From: Daphnia pulex
Taxonomy: Eukaryota; Arthropoda; Branchiopoda; Diplostraca; Daphniidae
DNA: 64,000 bases
Assembly: GCF_021134715.1 (NCBI RefSeq)
Contig: NC_060024.1
Span: forward strand, 5,270,001-5,334,000
Direction: 5' to 3'
Position numbers and translations under genes: made by a program. The notes under the pieces are model-generated. The model had not been told where the DNA came from. It made no database searches and saw only the letters and a list, made by a program, of their open reading frames with translations. Positions 1 through 10,260 of this stretch are shown piece after piece (the first letter of the stretch is position 1; each line of letters begins with the position of its first letter).

Positions 1-1085
1 AGCTACGCTTTCCTGGCCTTCACTTTAGACCGGGGGACATACTGTAGGCCTTTTCATATAGTCTAGTGACCGCCAATATGAAGCCCGAGGTGTAGAGAAC
101 TCGTATGCTTCGTCTGTCATCCGCTAGGAACGCGAGGGAGAGTCATAAAAAATGGCGACTAGTCTGGGTGGGAAACTGGTCAAAATTACACTTTACTAGA
201 TTGGGAATAACTCGGCCAATCTAATCCGAAATGTAAATTCCTTTTGGATCGGTGTTAAGGGATGGCCGAGCAAACTTTTAGTTGAATTTGTTTGTTTTTT
301 AATGTTAGCATTTACCCAAAAAGCGATGCCAAAGACCCCCCAAAATTGTTAAAATTTGAAAAAAGTCAAACTTTAACATTAAATATCTCCCGAACGGCAG
401 GGAATATTTCAATTCTGCAAGAACAGGTGAATCCGGAGTAAAAAATTGGATATCCCTGAATTATTTCAGATTTTTAGGTCCCATAGCGGAATGGGAAAAA
501 TAAGGGGGGTCCATGGATTTGGTGCACTTGAGTGGTGGATTGCTTGTTAAAGACGTGTTTTAAACAGGTTGTATTATGAAAGGGGAAGACCAGTATGCAA
601 TCGAGAATAAGCCGTCTTTCTCCGGTTGTTTTCAACGGTTTTGTGCTGACGTCTTTAGTCCCAAAATAAAACGCGGAGTGTTGTCTGGGGTGGATCTACA
701 TTCGGATTGGTCATCAGCCATTGATGTACTTTGTGTTCTGGTTCAAGTGTACTCTGATGAGCCAGTTCAGAGGAAGATGAACTGCAAATAATAACAGAAC
801 CACTGCCTTCTTCAATATCAGCTGCTGTTGTACTACAGTTTTCTCAGACTTCCCTTCTAAATTTAAGGGTAGTGATCTTGAAATTGGTTGACCATTTGCA
901 GAACTACTCAACAAAGTATCTGGAAAACAAAACAAAAGGATAATTGTAAGTGCTTAAACTCAGGCACAATACAATATAATTATTGGCTAAAGGTTTACCA
1001 AAGAATTCAATTAGGAAGTCAGACAATAGCAATAACAATCTAAAGTCTAGTGAACTTGTTTATACCAATTTTCCATCCTCCCTCT
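1..1085. other. no confident gene; exon-like minus-strand piece at 714-921
   Basis: No convincing gene was found. On the minus strand a splice-acceptor-like pyrimidine tract followed by AG precedes position 921. The sequence from there to about 700 has a serine- and glutamate-rich reading in one frame, but an in-frame stop separates it from the acceptor in every frame tried. It could be a 3' exon of the RING gene immediately to the right or a decayed exon. The plus-strand ORF at 576-791 has no recognisable domain. Confidence 0.3.
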
Positions 1086-1463
1086 CTACAAAAATCTTGT
1101 AAAAAGTGCTGCAGGGAAGAGGTAATTTTGCTCATCTTGGGTTTTCAAGTCATCTTTGCAGACTATAGTTTGACACACGCCACACAAAAGGGTTGGTTCG
1201 CCAGTTGAGTTTCTTGGTAGCTCAGTAATGCAGCCTCGACAAAAGTAATGTCCACATTTTGCTTCCACTGGGTCAAGTAGCAAACTGGTGCTAGAATAAT
1301 AAGAATAACATTATTAAACTTAAATGTAAACAGAAAACTTTTGTGGTGACATACCATTTGGAACATTCACTTAAATCACGAGTTTGTCCTATGAAGGTTC
1401 TCATTACCGACTCCTCTTCTTCACTCTTCATGTTAGAAACTGATTTTCTTTCAAGATTTTCAA
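1086..1463 (-). CDS. RING-finger protein fragment, BRCA1/BARD1-like RING (partial, two exons)
   Basis: Two minus-strand exons can be read: 1463-1355 and 1290-1086, separated by a 64-nt GT-AG intron. The splice completes a cysteine codon, giving a first zinc pair CxxC (ECSKC) followed by CGHYFC, RGC and a final CGVC pair. That is a C3HC4-type RING with spacing and flanking residues (DPVEAKCGH) like the BRCA1/BARD1 group. Such RINGs recruit E2 enzymes in ubiquitin ligases. A stop follows about 28 residues after the last cysteine, so no BRCT domain or other downstream region is visible. The first exon begins at an acceptor and may have an upstream exon, or translation may start at the methionine 14 codons in. 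It could be a pseudogene or a small RING protein. The RING is seen; the BRCA1/BARD1 assignment is inferred. Confidence 0.45.
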
Positions 1464-2052
1464 CTGTTGGTAAACAAAACGTATAAAACATTTGAGGTTT
1501 CAATTTTTAATCAAACCCAGTGGAATATTTTTCTTAACTACCTGGATCCCTTACAAAATTCTGCTTACTTCCCTAACTCTTTTGGGCGCCAAAAACACAC
1601 GTGATTGCCGACGCCATCTAGCGCCGACTAATCGCGTTGGTTGTTAAACTGTAGGCAGCGTAGGGTAAGGTACCCGAAGGGAATGTTAAGGGTATACTAG
1701 TTGGTATAGTAGTATTGGTATAGTTTTATAAAGGCAGAGCTATAGAATAGTTATAGAATAATAATAATATTCTGTTATAAAGGTAGGCCTATTATTAAGA
1801 TTAATTAATAACATTAAAAAAAATGTATGCCCTTAGTTTCCTGAAGATGTAATATGCAGAAATCGAGAAAGAGATAAAAAGAATATTTCCGCATGTTTCT
1901 ATCCAAACATTAAATAAAAATTCAATTAAAAAAACCTAATATGATATGGCGCGGCGTAAGGGTAAGGCGTGACTTTGGTGCGGCGGAGGCTTCGCCCCGC
2001 CACCCCACGTCACACCGAATCTTGTTAAAATTCAATTTAAGTAACTACCTAT
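1464..2052. other. intergenic, with a short GC-rich imperfect hairpin near 1948-2012
   Basis: No ORF or RNA gene is supported. Most of the stretch is AT-rich. An isolated GC-rich block between about 1948 and 2012 can fold on itself imperfectly around a TTCG loop with GTGAC/GTCAC outer arms, which resembles the end of an old repeat rather than a gene. Confidence 0.3.
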
Positions 2053-4190
2053 CAGCACTTCTTTTACTGGAGATTGATAGCGTTCGGTGATAACATACAG
2101 TGACTTCTATTCTATCATACAATATTACTTCAACAGGATGATAATTAAAAAAAAAAAAATAAGACAGGCTAGAGATGGTCCAACAATCAAAGTCAGTACT
2201 CTACGCTTTTTCTTCAATCCTGGGTCATTCTGGTCATATTCAATAGAGACGATGCTGTCTCCTACAGGCTACAGGAGTATTAGAACTAAAAATGTTGATA
2301 ATTAAAAAAATATGACATTTAGTAGATTATTCAGCTGCATGTATTAAAATTAGTCTTGTTAACCTTTGACTTTCTTCCATCAGAATTGTGGGTAATCTAG
2401 TCGAAGAAGCTTCGCTATTCGATAGACTGGCTAAAGACGGTCCAACAAAGAACGATGGCACGCTTTTTCTTCGAATTTGTGGCGTTCTCGTCATATTCTA
2501 TAGAGACGCTGCTGTCCTAAAGGAGTTCCAGAACTAAAAGTGTTAATAATTACAATAAGTAGAATATCCGGCTGGATGCCTTATCATTTGTCTTGTTAAC
2601 CGCTGTGACTATCTTCAATCGATGCTGTGGGTGTTCTAGTCGAATAAGCTTCAATATTCGATAGGCAAGCTACAGATAGCCCAACAATCTCATCATATTC
2701 AATAGAGACACTACTGCTTTCTACAGGATATATATAATAAAACAACAAGCTTTTGTGGGAGGAGCCTGTGTCTGTCACGGACATTTTGGGGAGGAGCCTG
2801 TGTCTGTGTCAACACAGGCTCCTCCCCCAAAATGGAACATGCCCAAACATGCCCAAACAAATCACCACCAGATGTCGTCGCCGTGATGACGCAATCTTTG
2901 ATGACGCAACAACCAGCATCACCACCAGATGTCTCGCCGTGATGACGAAATCTTCAAGTAAGGTACTGGGCAGATTTCTCACGATAAATTCTTTTACGGG
3001 CAGATCGTGCTACAGAAAAGCGAATAGAAAAACAGTCCAACTTTACGCTAGATCAAAATTCCCCGGATTCAAACGGGGCTTAGGTTACTCGTCTCATCAT
3101 ATTCAATAGAGACACTACTGCTTTCTACAGGAGTATCAGAACTAAAAATAAGAGTTAAAAAAGTTCGTGACTTATTGATTGTCAAATTACCTTCTAGCTT
3201 CTACTGGTTTCAGTGACTAATGTAGGTTTTTACACGTTCTCCCATAAGTCCGTTTAACTTATGAAAGCGTCAGCTGTGAAACGCCAGCTGGGAGTGGGAG
3301 ATCCTGTTGAAATCGTTTGACACGATAATTAGAAAAATTATTATTGGAAAACAAATAACTAGAAATACCCAATCGTCTTTCAAATCTCTTAAACGCTGAG
3401 ACCTTTTTTGCAGAACTAGGTAGTGAGTTCATAATTGAAGTAGGGAACTTGAAATATTTTGCTGTGTCAACAATGTGGATGTTTGGCCAAAACTAGTAAA
3501 GAAATGAATTTATTACATAGAATTGATCATGAATCCTTAAACTAGATGAGAACCCAAATAAAAACAATGTAAGGCAGTTTAAAGAAATTGAAATAACTCG
3601 TCCTCACTTCTTTAACTGAAGATTGATTGTGTTTGTCAATAACAGCACACAGTGACATCTATCATTCAATGATCCTTTATCTAGATTATATTTTAGAAAT
3701 GAAAATAAACATACAATTAAAAAGAAGCACTGCTTTTCAAGCAGTAATATATGAAATAAATCACACTCACGTTTTTAACTTTAGAGTGATGGTGGAAATT
3801 AGTGCAGTCGTGCTGGTAACAAAGTCTAGTTAACAGCACTAGTCGATAAGATCCCAGGGACTTAAATGAAGGATTGGAGTTATTGCCCACACTATATGCA
3901 GCTACCTAGATGAGAACAAGATCGCAATGCAATAAACATATTGGTTTTGAAATAACTTGGACTCACTAAGATCGTTTAAGTCTCAAGAGTTTGTTTAAGT
4001 AATTATGATGGATTGATAAAGTGTTGTCAGCCGAGATGAGAACAAAAGACAACCATATGATGCAGTTGAAAAAATAATAGAAATAACTCACACTCACCTA
4101 AAATGGAGATTGATGGTGTTTTTTTGAAAACACCCAGTGAACGACTTATAGTTCTATCGTTGAATCATGAATGATTCTCCATATAGATGA
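2053..4190. repeat. cluster of diverged repeat units
   Basis: Two motifs recur in diverged copies. The first combines a CACTTCTTT-like start, a GATTGAT core and an ACAGTGAC segment, at about 2053-2120, 3602-3670 and 4098-4180. The second contains a CATATTCAATAGAGACG-like core followed by CTACAGGAGTATCAGAACTAAAA variants, at about 2168-2305, 2429-2550, 2669-2728 and 3094-3150. The copies alternate with AT-rich spacers, and no coding capacity is seen. They probably derive from tandem copies of an old non-coding element; I do not recognise the family. Confidence 0.5.
2729..3093. repeat. insert with a near-perfect hairpin, flanked by a 40-bp direct repeat
   Basis: About 40 identical bases occur at 2689-2728 and again at 3092-3131, bracketing a segment of about 363 bp. 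The segment starts with a hairpin: 2782-2803 is complementary to 2812-2834 apart from one extra base, with an 8-nt loop. A partial direct copy of the left arm lies just upstream at about 2757-2775. Near the right end, at about 3058-3080, the minus strand reads like a tRNA T-arm (GTTTGAATCC inside a CCCCG/CGGGG stem). It may be a small insertion or a duplication; no protein is encoded. Confidence 0.5.
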
Positions 4191-5003
4191 TAACTTAATA
4201 CAAAAAAAGTACCATACAATTCAAATCGAGCATTACTTAGTGATTACGAAATAATAACACTCACGTTTTGAACTCTTACCGACATAGAACACAGCACTAA
4301 TACTTTGACTACAATTTTATTTTATCATACGGGCTTCAAGTCGATTGCCACATAACGTTTATATCCCTGTCACAAAAGTGTCACTTGTCTCTGTATTATC
4401 GTCTGCTGTAACAGCTATTGAAATTCTGTCAAAAAGTACCAAGAACTCCGTTTGATCAAATGCCTGAATCGATTGCAGCCAAATTTTCAGAATGGATGTA
4501 AAAAATTGTAAGCTACCGATTACTGCCATTGAAATGCAATAAAATTGTTGATTATAATCAATAATTGCCAAAAACTAGTGAATCCATCTATGTAGTGTTA
4601 CAATAACTGCAAAAAGCTATATGTGTAGTGTTACGAGAACTGAGAGTGCCCAATGTAAACCATACTGCAAACGAAACTTTCACCAGTAACCCTTCGGGTA
4701 ATTAAACAAAGCGGGAAAAAATCAAAATAGGTGGGAATGAAAATGAAAATAAAGGAATAATGTCACGAAAATAAAGGAATAATGTCATGAAAATCTGTAT
4801 ACGGAAATAAAAGGCTTTGAATTGGATTGATCCAAACGAAAATAAAATATCATTGGGTAAAACATCAAAACTTTTGTTTATTAAAATTTTATTTTTTCAT
4901 TTTTAAGTAAGTGTTGTGAAGGAGTCAAAAGCTATTCAAGAAATTTGTTGAAATCGCGGGTATCACTTCGATTTGCTAGATTGGTCAGAGCTTGATGATG
5001 ATG
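4191..5003. other. intergenic; probable 3' flank and poly(A) signals of the SLC17 gene
   Basis: No gene is supported. On the minus strand AATAAA-type hexamers lie at about 4882-4877 and 4893-4888, some 110-130 nt past the stop codon of the transporter gene, and are likely polyadenylation signals. Two short near-copies of an ATAAAGGAATAATGTCA motif occur at about 4750-4790. The rest is AT-rich, unremarkable sequence. Confidence 0.4.
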
Positions 5004-7566
5004 TCATTGAGGAAAGCGATTCATTTTTCTTTGTTCCAATATCGGGTCGCGGTTAATTTGATTCCAAGGCTGCTCTACGCCGGTGCCAAAGACAACGTAG
5101 AATAAATTCGTAGCAGCGTAAATACCTGCCGAGAGGAAGAACACTGTTTTCCATTGATCTAACGATCCCTGTAGGAGCCACGCAAATTGTTTAATATTCA
5201 AAATAAATTTCTAGATAACATATTGGTTATGAAGGTTGAAGCTATTACCGACTCAGTCACGATAAGATTGACTATATAGGGTGCCAGAAATCCACAAATG
5301 TTTGCCACGCAGCTAGTAACGCCCATCATTGTGCCGGCAAAATTGGAAGCAATATCGATGTGATTAGCCTGCAAGCGTTAGTATTTCGTTTTAAAAAAAA
5401 TAATCATGATTAATGTGCAGAATGAAGCTCATACCAAAAATCCGGAATAAATGGCTCCGTTAAATCCGCACGACACGGTGAGCTGAAAAATAAAAATAAA
5501 ATTTACTGCCTAGATACTAAATTGCTATGTTAACTTTAGTTACCAAAGTGATAGTGGCGACTCGGTCGCAGCCTGTATAGCTCACTCCAATAAGTCCGAA
5601 AGCGGGTAACAAGAGTCCTGTAATAAAACAGACGTATTAGTCGGCTCGCGATGTAATAATAATGTAAATTGGATACGTAAAGTTAATCAAAACGCTAGAA
5701 ATATAATTATGTTACCGATGGTAGTGAAGACCTTCCTAGTGTAGGTGGTGTTTAATATCTTGTTTTTCCTGATCGCGTCAGCGGTCACACTGAAGGCGAT
5801 CGAAAAGATCCACATGGCTAAATATGGAAGGGCCGATAGCGCTCCATTCTATCGAAAAATTTGGCAACATTGAATCGCGATGAATTAAATTTTTTTTAAC
5901 AGGATGGTTTAAAATGTTATCGTACGGCTTTCAAGTCGAAATGCAAGACTGTCTTCATGTAGGTAGGCAATTCAGTGAGCAACATGCAAAAGCCCCAGCT
6001 GTGTCCCAAATGAGCCACCAAAATAGCCCACAGATGTATAGAAGTCAAAATGGTTTTCCAGGGAGTCTCTGACATCTAACAGTTAACTTAATTAAGATTC
6101 CGGACATCATAAAAAAAAATGGATTGACAGACCTGAATTGGCTTCTTAATCCCCGTAGAAGCGAGAATGTAACGTTTCTCGTCCTCGGCAATTCGTGGAT
6201 GGACAGACGGACTATCGAAAACCAAGAAAACCCAGAAGGTGAACCAAATAACTCCGATGATGCCGGGAACGTAAAAAGCCAAAGGCCAGCCATTGTCAAA
6301 CTCGAGAGAACACAACCAACCCGATAAGGGCATAATAATCACAGTCCCAAACTGAGTTCCTATTTGTGACCACAAATTAAAATGATTTATTAAATCATCA
6401 ATTTACGCTAATAGCCTACGTCACATCCTTTTGCATTTACCTGCCAAAACGAAGGCGCCAATAGTCGTCCTCTCAAAAGTAGGAACCCATTTGGAAATCA
6501 TACTGTTGGCCGCAGGAAACGACACTCCCTTGAAGCAAACATGCCAGTTGTTGAGTCAAAAGTTTTGATATTAATATTTCGCGTGACTTGAATGATACCT
6601 CAGCCAGTCCGGTTAAAACTCGCATAACTATAACTGCATTGGCTCCACCTTGTCGTGCAGCCAGCGGGGTCAGCACGCAGAAAAAATCTGTCAGTAGGAT
6701 GCCAAGACCCAACACGTATTTGCCGCCGTATTTCTCGGCCAATATTCCACCGGGAATTTGCGTCACCATGAGGCCCCAGAAAAATGCCCCCAGAATCAGC
6801 GCTTGGGTTTCACCATCCCAATCGAATTCGCCGTTGCTCTGTTGGACATTTGGTTCAAAAACAAATGATGAGAAATATTAATAACTAATCGAATTGATTG
6901 AGTATATACGATTATAATCTTACTTCACTGCTTCCGGAGTCTTCGTCGTACTTGCAGTGTTCGGTACTGTTACTCGTGCTCGTACCTCCGCTTCTGCCGA
7001 AGAAGGACGTGGCGTTGTCGACGGGCGGAGTTCTTACCATGTCGACGATGGCCACTGACAAATTGATTCGCATCATATAAACCGATGCCAAACCAAGAAA
7101 ACCCATAAAAGCGAAAACATGGCGAGATCCAAAAAAATCTGAGTGATAAGTAGATTCAAATAAACTATTACAGCATTAAATAAAGTATGCATTGGAGCCT
7201 ATATTTAGCAATAACCTTGAATTATACGACTGACCTTTGGGTTTGTCGACTATCTGGCTATCACCATTTTCAAGCGAGTGGCCATGCTGTATGGCGTCTT
7301 GAACCTACGCACAATTCGGCATGGCAATCAAATTTATTTCCAATAGACTTATACGCTTAAGGTATATTGCGTATGTTGGTGATTGCGCAAAATTTTATTT
7401 TTCCCTTTTATACCGCGGACTCAATGGCGCCTTCCTGGACGCTCTTTGTGGCCTTATCTAAGGGTTGTTGGTGGTCATTAGTGGCAATGACGAAGATTGC
7501 GTCTGACGGTAGCGGTTGTTTGCTCTCCTTTTCATCCTCGTTGACTTTACTTGGCGTGTCTGTCAT
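5004..7566 (-). CDS. SLC17-family anion transporter (sialin / vesicular-transporter-like), 12 exons
   Basis: A complete major-facilitator gene on the minus strand. Coding exons are 7566-7414, 7304-7235, 7138-6924, 6838-6599, 6528-6441, 6359-6133, 6075-5926, 5848-5716, 5617-5544, 5482-5435, 5368-5249 and 5168-5004. All junctions are GT-AG and the phases agree, giving 1,683 nt (560 aa). The first 75 or so residues are hydrophilic. SLC17 hallmarks follow: RHVFAFMGFLG and MRINLSVAIVDM in TM1, FDWDGETQALILGAFFWG and PGGILAEKYGGK around TM2, then a GVSFPAANSMISKWVP loop, and INRDPI-containing acidic/basic C-terminus. Family members move organic anions with H+ or Na+ across lysosomal, vesicular or plasma membranes. 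Asparagines in the loop after TM1 suggest glycosylation. The substrate cannot be told from the sequence. A TATAA-like site on the minus strand near 7655 may belong to the promoter. Confidence 0.93.
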
Positions 7567-8647
7567 GTTATTGTTGTGACTAGTATTGGGACAGATAAAA
7601 ACAAATTCTTTCTATCAGGGTAAATCCATTTACATCTATGATAAGAGGATTATAAGGTGTCACGTGTACAGTCTACGCCAGTCCATGGTCATTTTTATAG
7701 ACTGCAATAAAATTATTTTTCGTTCAAACATAAACTCGTGATCATAAATTTGAGATACAATTTAGTAGCATTAACGAAAATTGATAGTTTGTTTGAATGT
7801 TTAAAAATAAAATTTATCTTTATTTAATATAATAGGACAAATCAATTGCAAATTTTATTTTAATGAGATAATTTTTTTGCGTAAAAATTCAAATAAAACA
7901 ATTAAAAAAACAAGAATTCAGTTGTTATTAGACTTACTCTTTTACCTGCAATTAAACAGGTCTTAATTGTTTTCTTACAAGGACAGACACTTTGACAGGT
8001 TGACATCTAGCAACGCTATAATTGATCTGCCTTTCATCGACTTGAATTCGAGTTGTGTTGAGCTATTCAGATCATGGATAAATTACATATATCGTTATCG
8101 TAACAAATCACCGCCTAGTTTATGAGCTTATCTTATGATTGTCTGACAGTGAAAAATACGTTGGTTTGTTGACCAAATAATAATTTTGCATCCTGGATTA
8201 CTGAATATAATGAGAGGTACGATTCATTTTTAACACTGAGTCCACCACTCAATGAGGCCAAAATCGGGGGTTTTGGGGGTTTACAATTTTCGGAAAAGGG
8301 TGACGAAGGCATCGCAGTCAGTCCCCGTATAAACCATTTTGTGCAGAATTTTACGGAAAACACAATGACGAAATCCATAATGTTCTAGCTAGCATAGTTA
8401 ATAAGTTATTAAATGAAAACTAAGGGACCCCCTGAAATTGTAGCGTTTTTACTGATTTTTTACTTCAGTTTTTGGGCAAACCAGACCTTTAATAAAAAAA
8501 TCTAATTTTTTAGAATAAAAGATTTTGCCCCCATCTAGAAACATCTCGCCCCGTTTTTATTTTAAACGGTTATTAGCAGAGATATTGGCAATTGAAAATC
8601 TTGAAAATTTTTCGTCATTTTCTGAAGATTTTCGCCATTGACAGACG
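7567..8647. other. intergenic sequence, no gene seen
   Basis: AT-rich flank between the start of the transporter gene and the P-type transposase remnant. A CACGTG E-box sits at 7661-7666, next to the TATAA-like sequence on the minus strand, and could belong to the transporter promoter. The minus-strand ORF at 8133-8378 shows no recognisable domain. The part right of about 8400 probably belongs to the transposase remnant or its flank. Confidence 0.35.
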
Positions 8648-10260
8648 TCATTTCGCCACGCCATCTCGCGGCCGATTTTCAAAAAAGCAAGGGAGATCTA
8701 TTCTTCTGGCCATTAATTTTGATTGATTGAATGATTGAATAATTGAGAAAAGAATGGAATCGATGTAAAAAGCTGGGCTTGGTTGACTATCGATAGTTGG
8801 AGTTCGAAAAAAAAATCCGTAAAAATAAAGCATTTTGGACTGGCTTAGCCCCGTTAAATGAGTCGTGAAGTAGTAAGCGACGGGAGATCTCCATTTCCCA
8901 TCCAATCCAACGACGTAGAACACTAATATTTGAGTAGCAAGAAGTTGATGATCTAATTCTCGACTTGATTGTTTATCATCAGGAAAATCTGTGAATCCCA
9001 AATATTTCTTTAATTGGGGATCGTAGCATAACGCCTTCTTAATGGACATCTCATCCACACTCAAAGTTACATCTTTCCCGTGTTTTCCGTCTGCGATGTC
9101 TTTTTGTATTTGGGATAATGCGTTTCTTAAAATTCCGGAATTACAACCAACTGGCGCAAGGTAGCGCCGAAGACTCCGGATAGATGGCAAGGTAAAAACC
9201 GATCTAGTTTTTTCATATGCGGTGTTGGAATAATAACTTAGGTTTATTGCCAGGTCACAGATGAACTTCAAGTATCTGCGTTTCTCCTCTTTCTTTCCAG
9301 AATTTAACTTCTCGTTAACGTAGAGTTGGTAAGCGGTTTCGGACAGGTCGGTTTTCTTGATAGTGTTTTTGTTAGCTTTCTTAAGATCTTCACATTGCAT
9401 TTTTGACTTCTTCAACTGCTGCTTCAATATTTAAATTTTACCCTCTTTGACGTTTAGTTCAATGTGGCTCTAGCGCTCACGGGATGCCATTGCGGCCAAT
9501 TTTCTCTTTTTACCAACATTCACTTGCTTGAGGTAGTCTATTTCACAATGTGCTTCGCATCTAGTTCACGAATTTCTCTCTTTAGACGGTCTATGTGCTC
9601 TTCGTATTCCTGCCTTATACGATTGTTTTCTTCTGTAAGTCTGTTTATGTCATCAATACAGCTATTTCTGTTCGGCGAAAAGTAATCTCTGTCATGTAAT
9701 GAAGCTTTTTCTGTTGAGTTGATGAAACTCGCAGCACCGTCCACAGCTTCATCAAATTCATAATCTTTTTCAATTGGACTGGTACACTTCCTAGGTGGTG
9801 TTTCGGGTATTTCACAGTTTTTATCTAATATTGCTCTTTTAATTGGATTCGTAGATTCAGTGATGAGTTGCCTCCGAACAGAGTGAGAAGAGACCGAGGG
9901 GGATGTGTTATGTTGACTGTGAGATTCTGTAACCTTGACTGGTGTGTCGAAATTAACGATTTCTAAATCGTCTAGAGGTTCCGCTGCTTCGGGGTTTGCG
10001 TCCAGATCAATAGGATTAAGTTTGCTGTTTCTTAATCTATTCGATTTGCGCCAAGGTGTCCATGTCATCAAAGACGGATCAAAATGAAGTGAACACAACA
10101 CAGAATGTTTGGATGGCTTGAAACCAGGCACACAATATTTCAGCCTTATAGCAAGTCGCAAAGCGTCACTTGGAAAAGTATGGAATGAAACTGATTTGTC
10201 ACTTCTCTTTGATTGACACTTAACAGCAATACAATTTGGGCTCCAAATTGTATTATTGTA
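8648..10260 (-). pseudogene. P-element-type transposase remnant with N-terminal THAP zinc finger
   Basis: Two minus-strand ORFs, 10260-9538 and 9427-8648, belong together. The first has a C2CH THAP domain: CIAVKC (C-x4-C), SVSFHTFP, then SVLCSLHF carrying the C-x2-H pair. A serine/threonine-rich linker and a leucine-zipper-like coiled coil end in a stop at 9538. The second resumes the coiled coil and continues into the RNase-H-like catalytic core of P/THAP9 transposases, with LPSIRSLRRYL, the catalytic aspartate in SVDEMSIKKAL, and LVFYVVGLDGKW. Similarity stops shortly after, so the GTP-binding insertion and the later catalytic acids are absent. The 5' end is fused at 10260/10261 to copia sequence. 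Intact family members cut and paste DNA; this copy is interrupted and 3'-truncated, hence presumably inactive. Confidence 0.8.
10228..10254. repeat. perfect 12-bp inverted repeat with 3-nt spacer at the transposase/copia junction
   Basis: AATACAATTTGG at 10228-10239 is followed after GCT by its exact reverse complement at 10243-10254. It lies within the THAP coding region, six bases from the breakpoint with copia sequence at 10260/10261. Confidence 0.7.

Noticed and set aside
1948..2012. GC-rich hairpin as a structured RNA gene
   Set aside because: Pairing is imperfect, there is no promoter-like context and no known RNA family fits.
6124..6327. Plus-strand ORFs within 6.1-7.6 kb as genes
   Set aside because: Antisense of the SLC17 exons, which have consistent splice phases on the minus strand.
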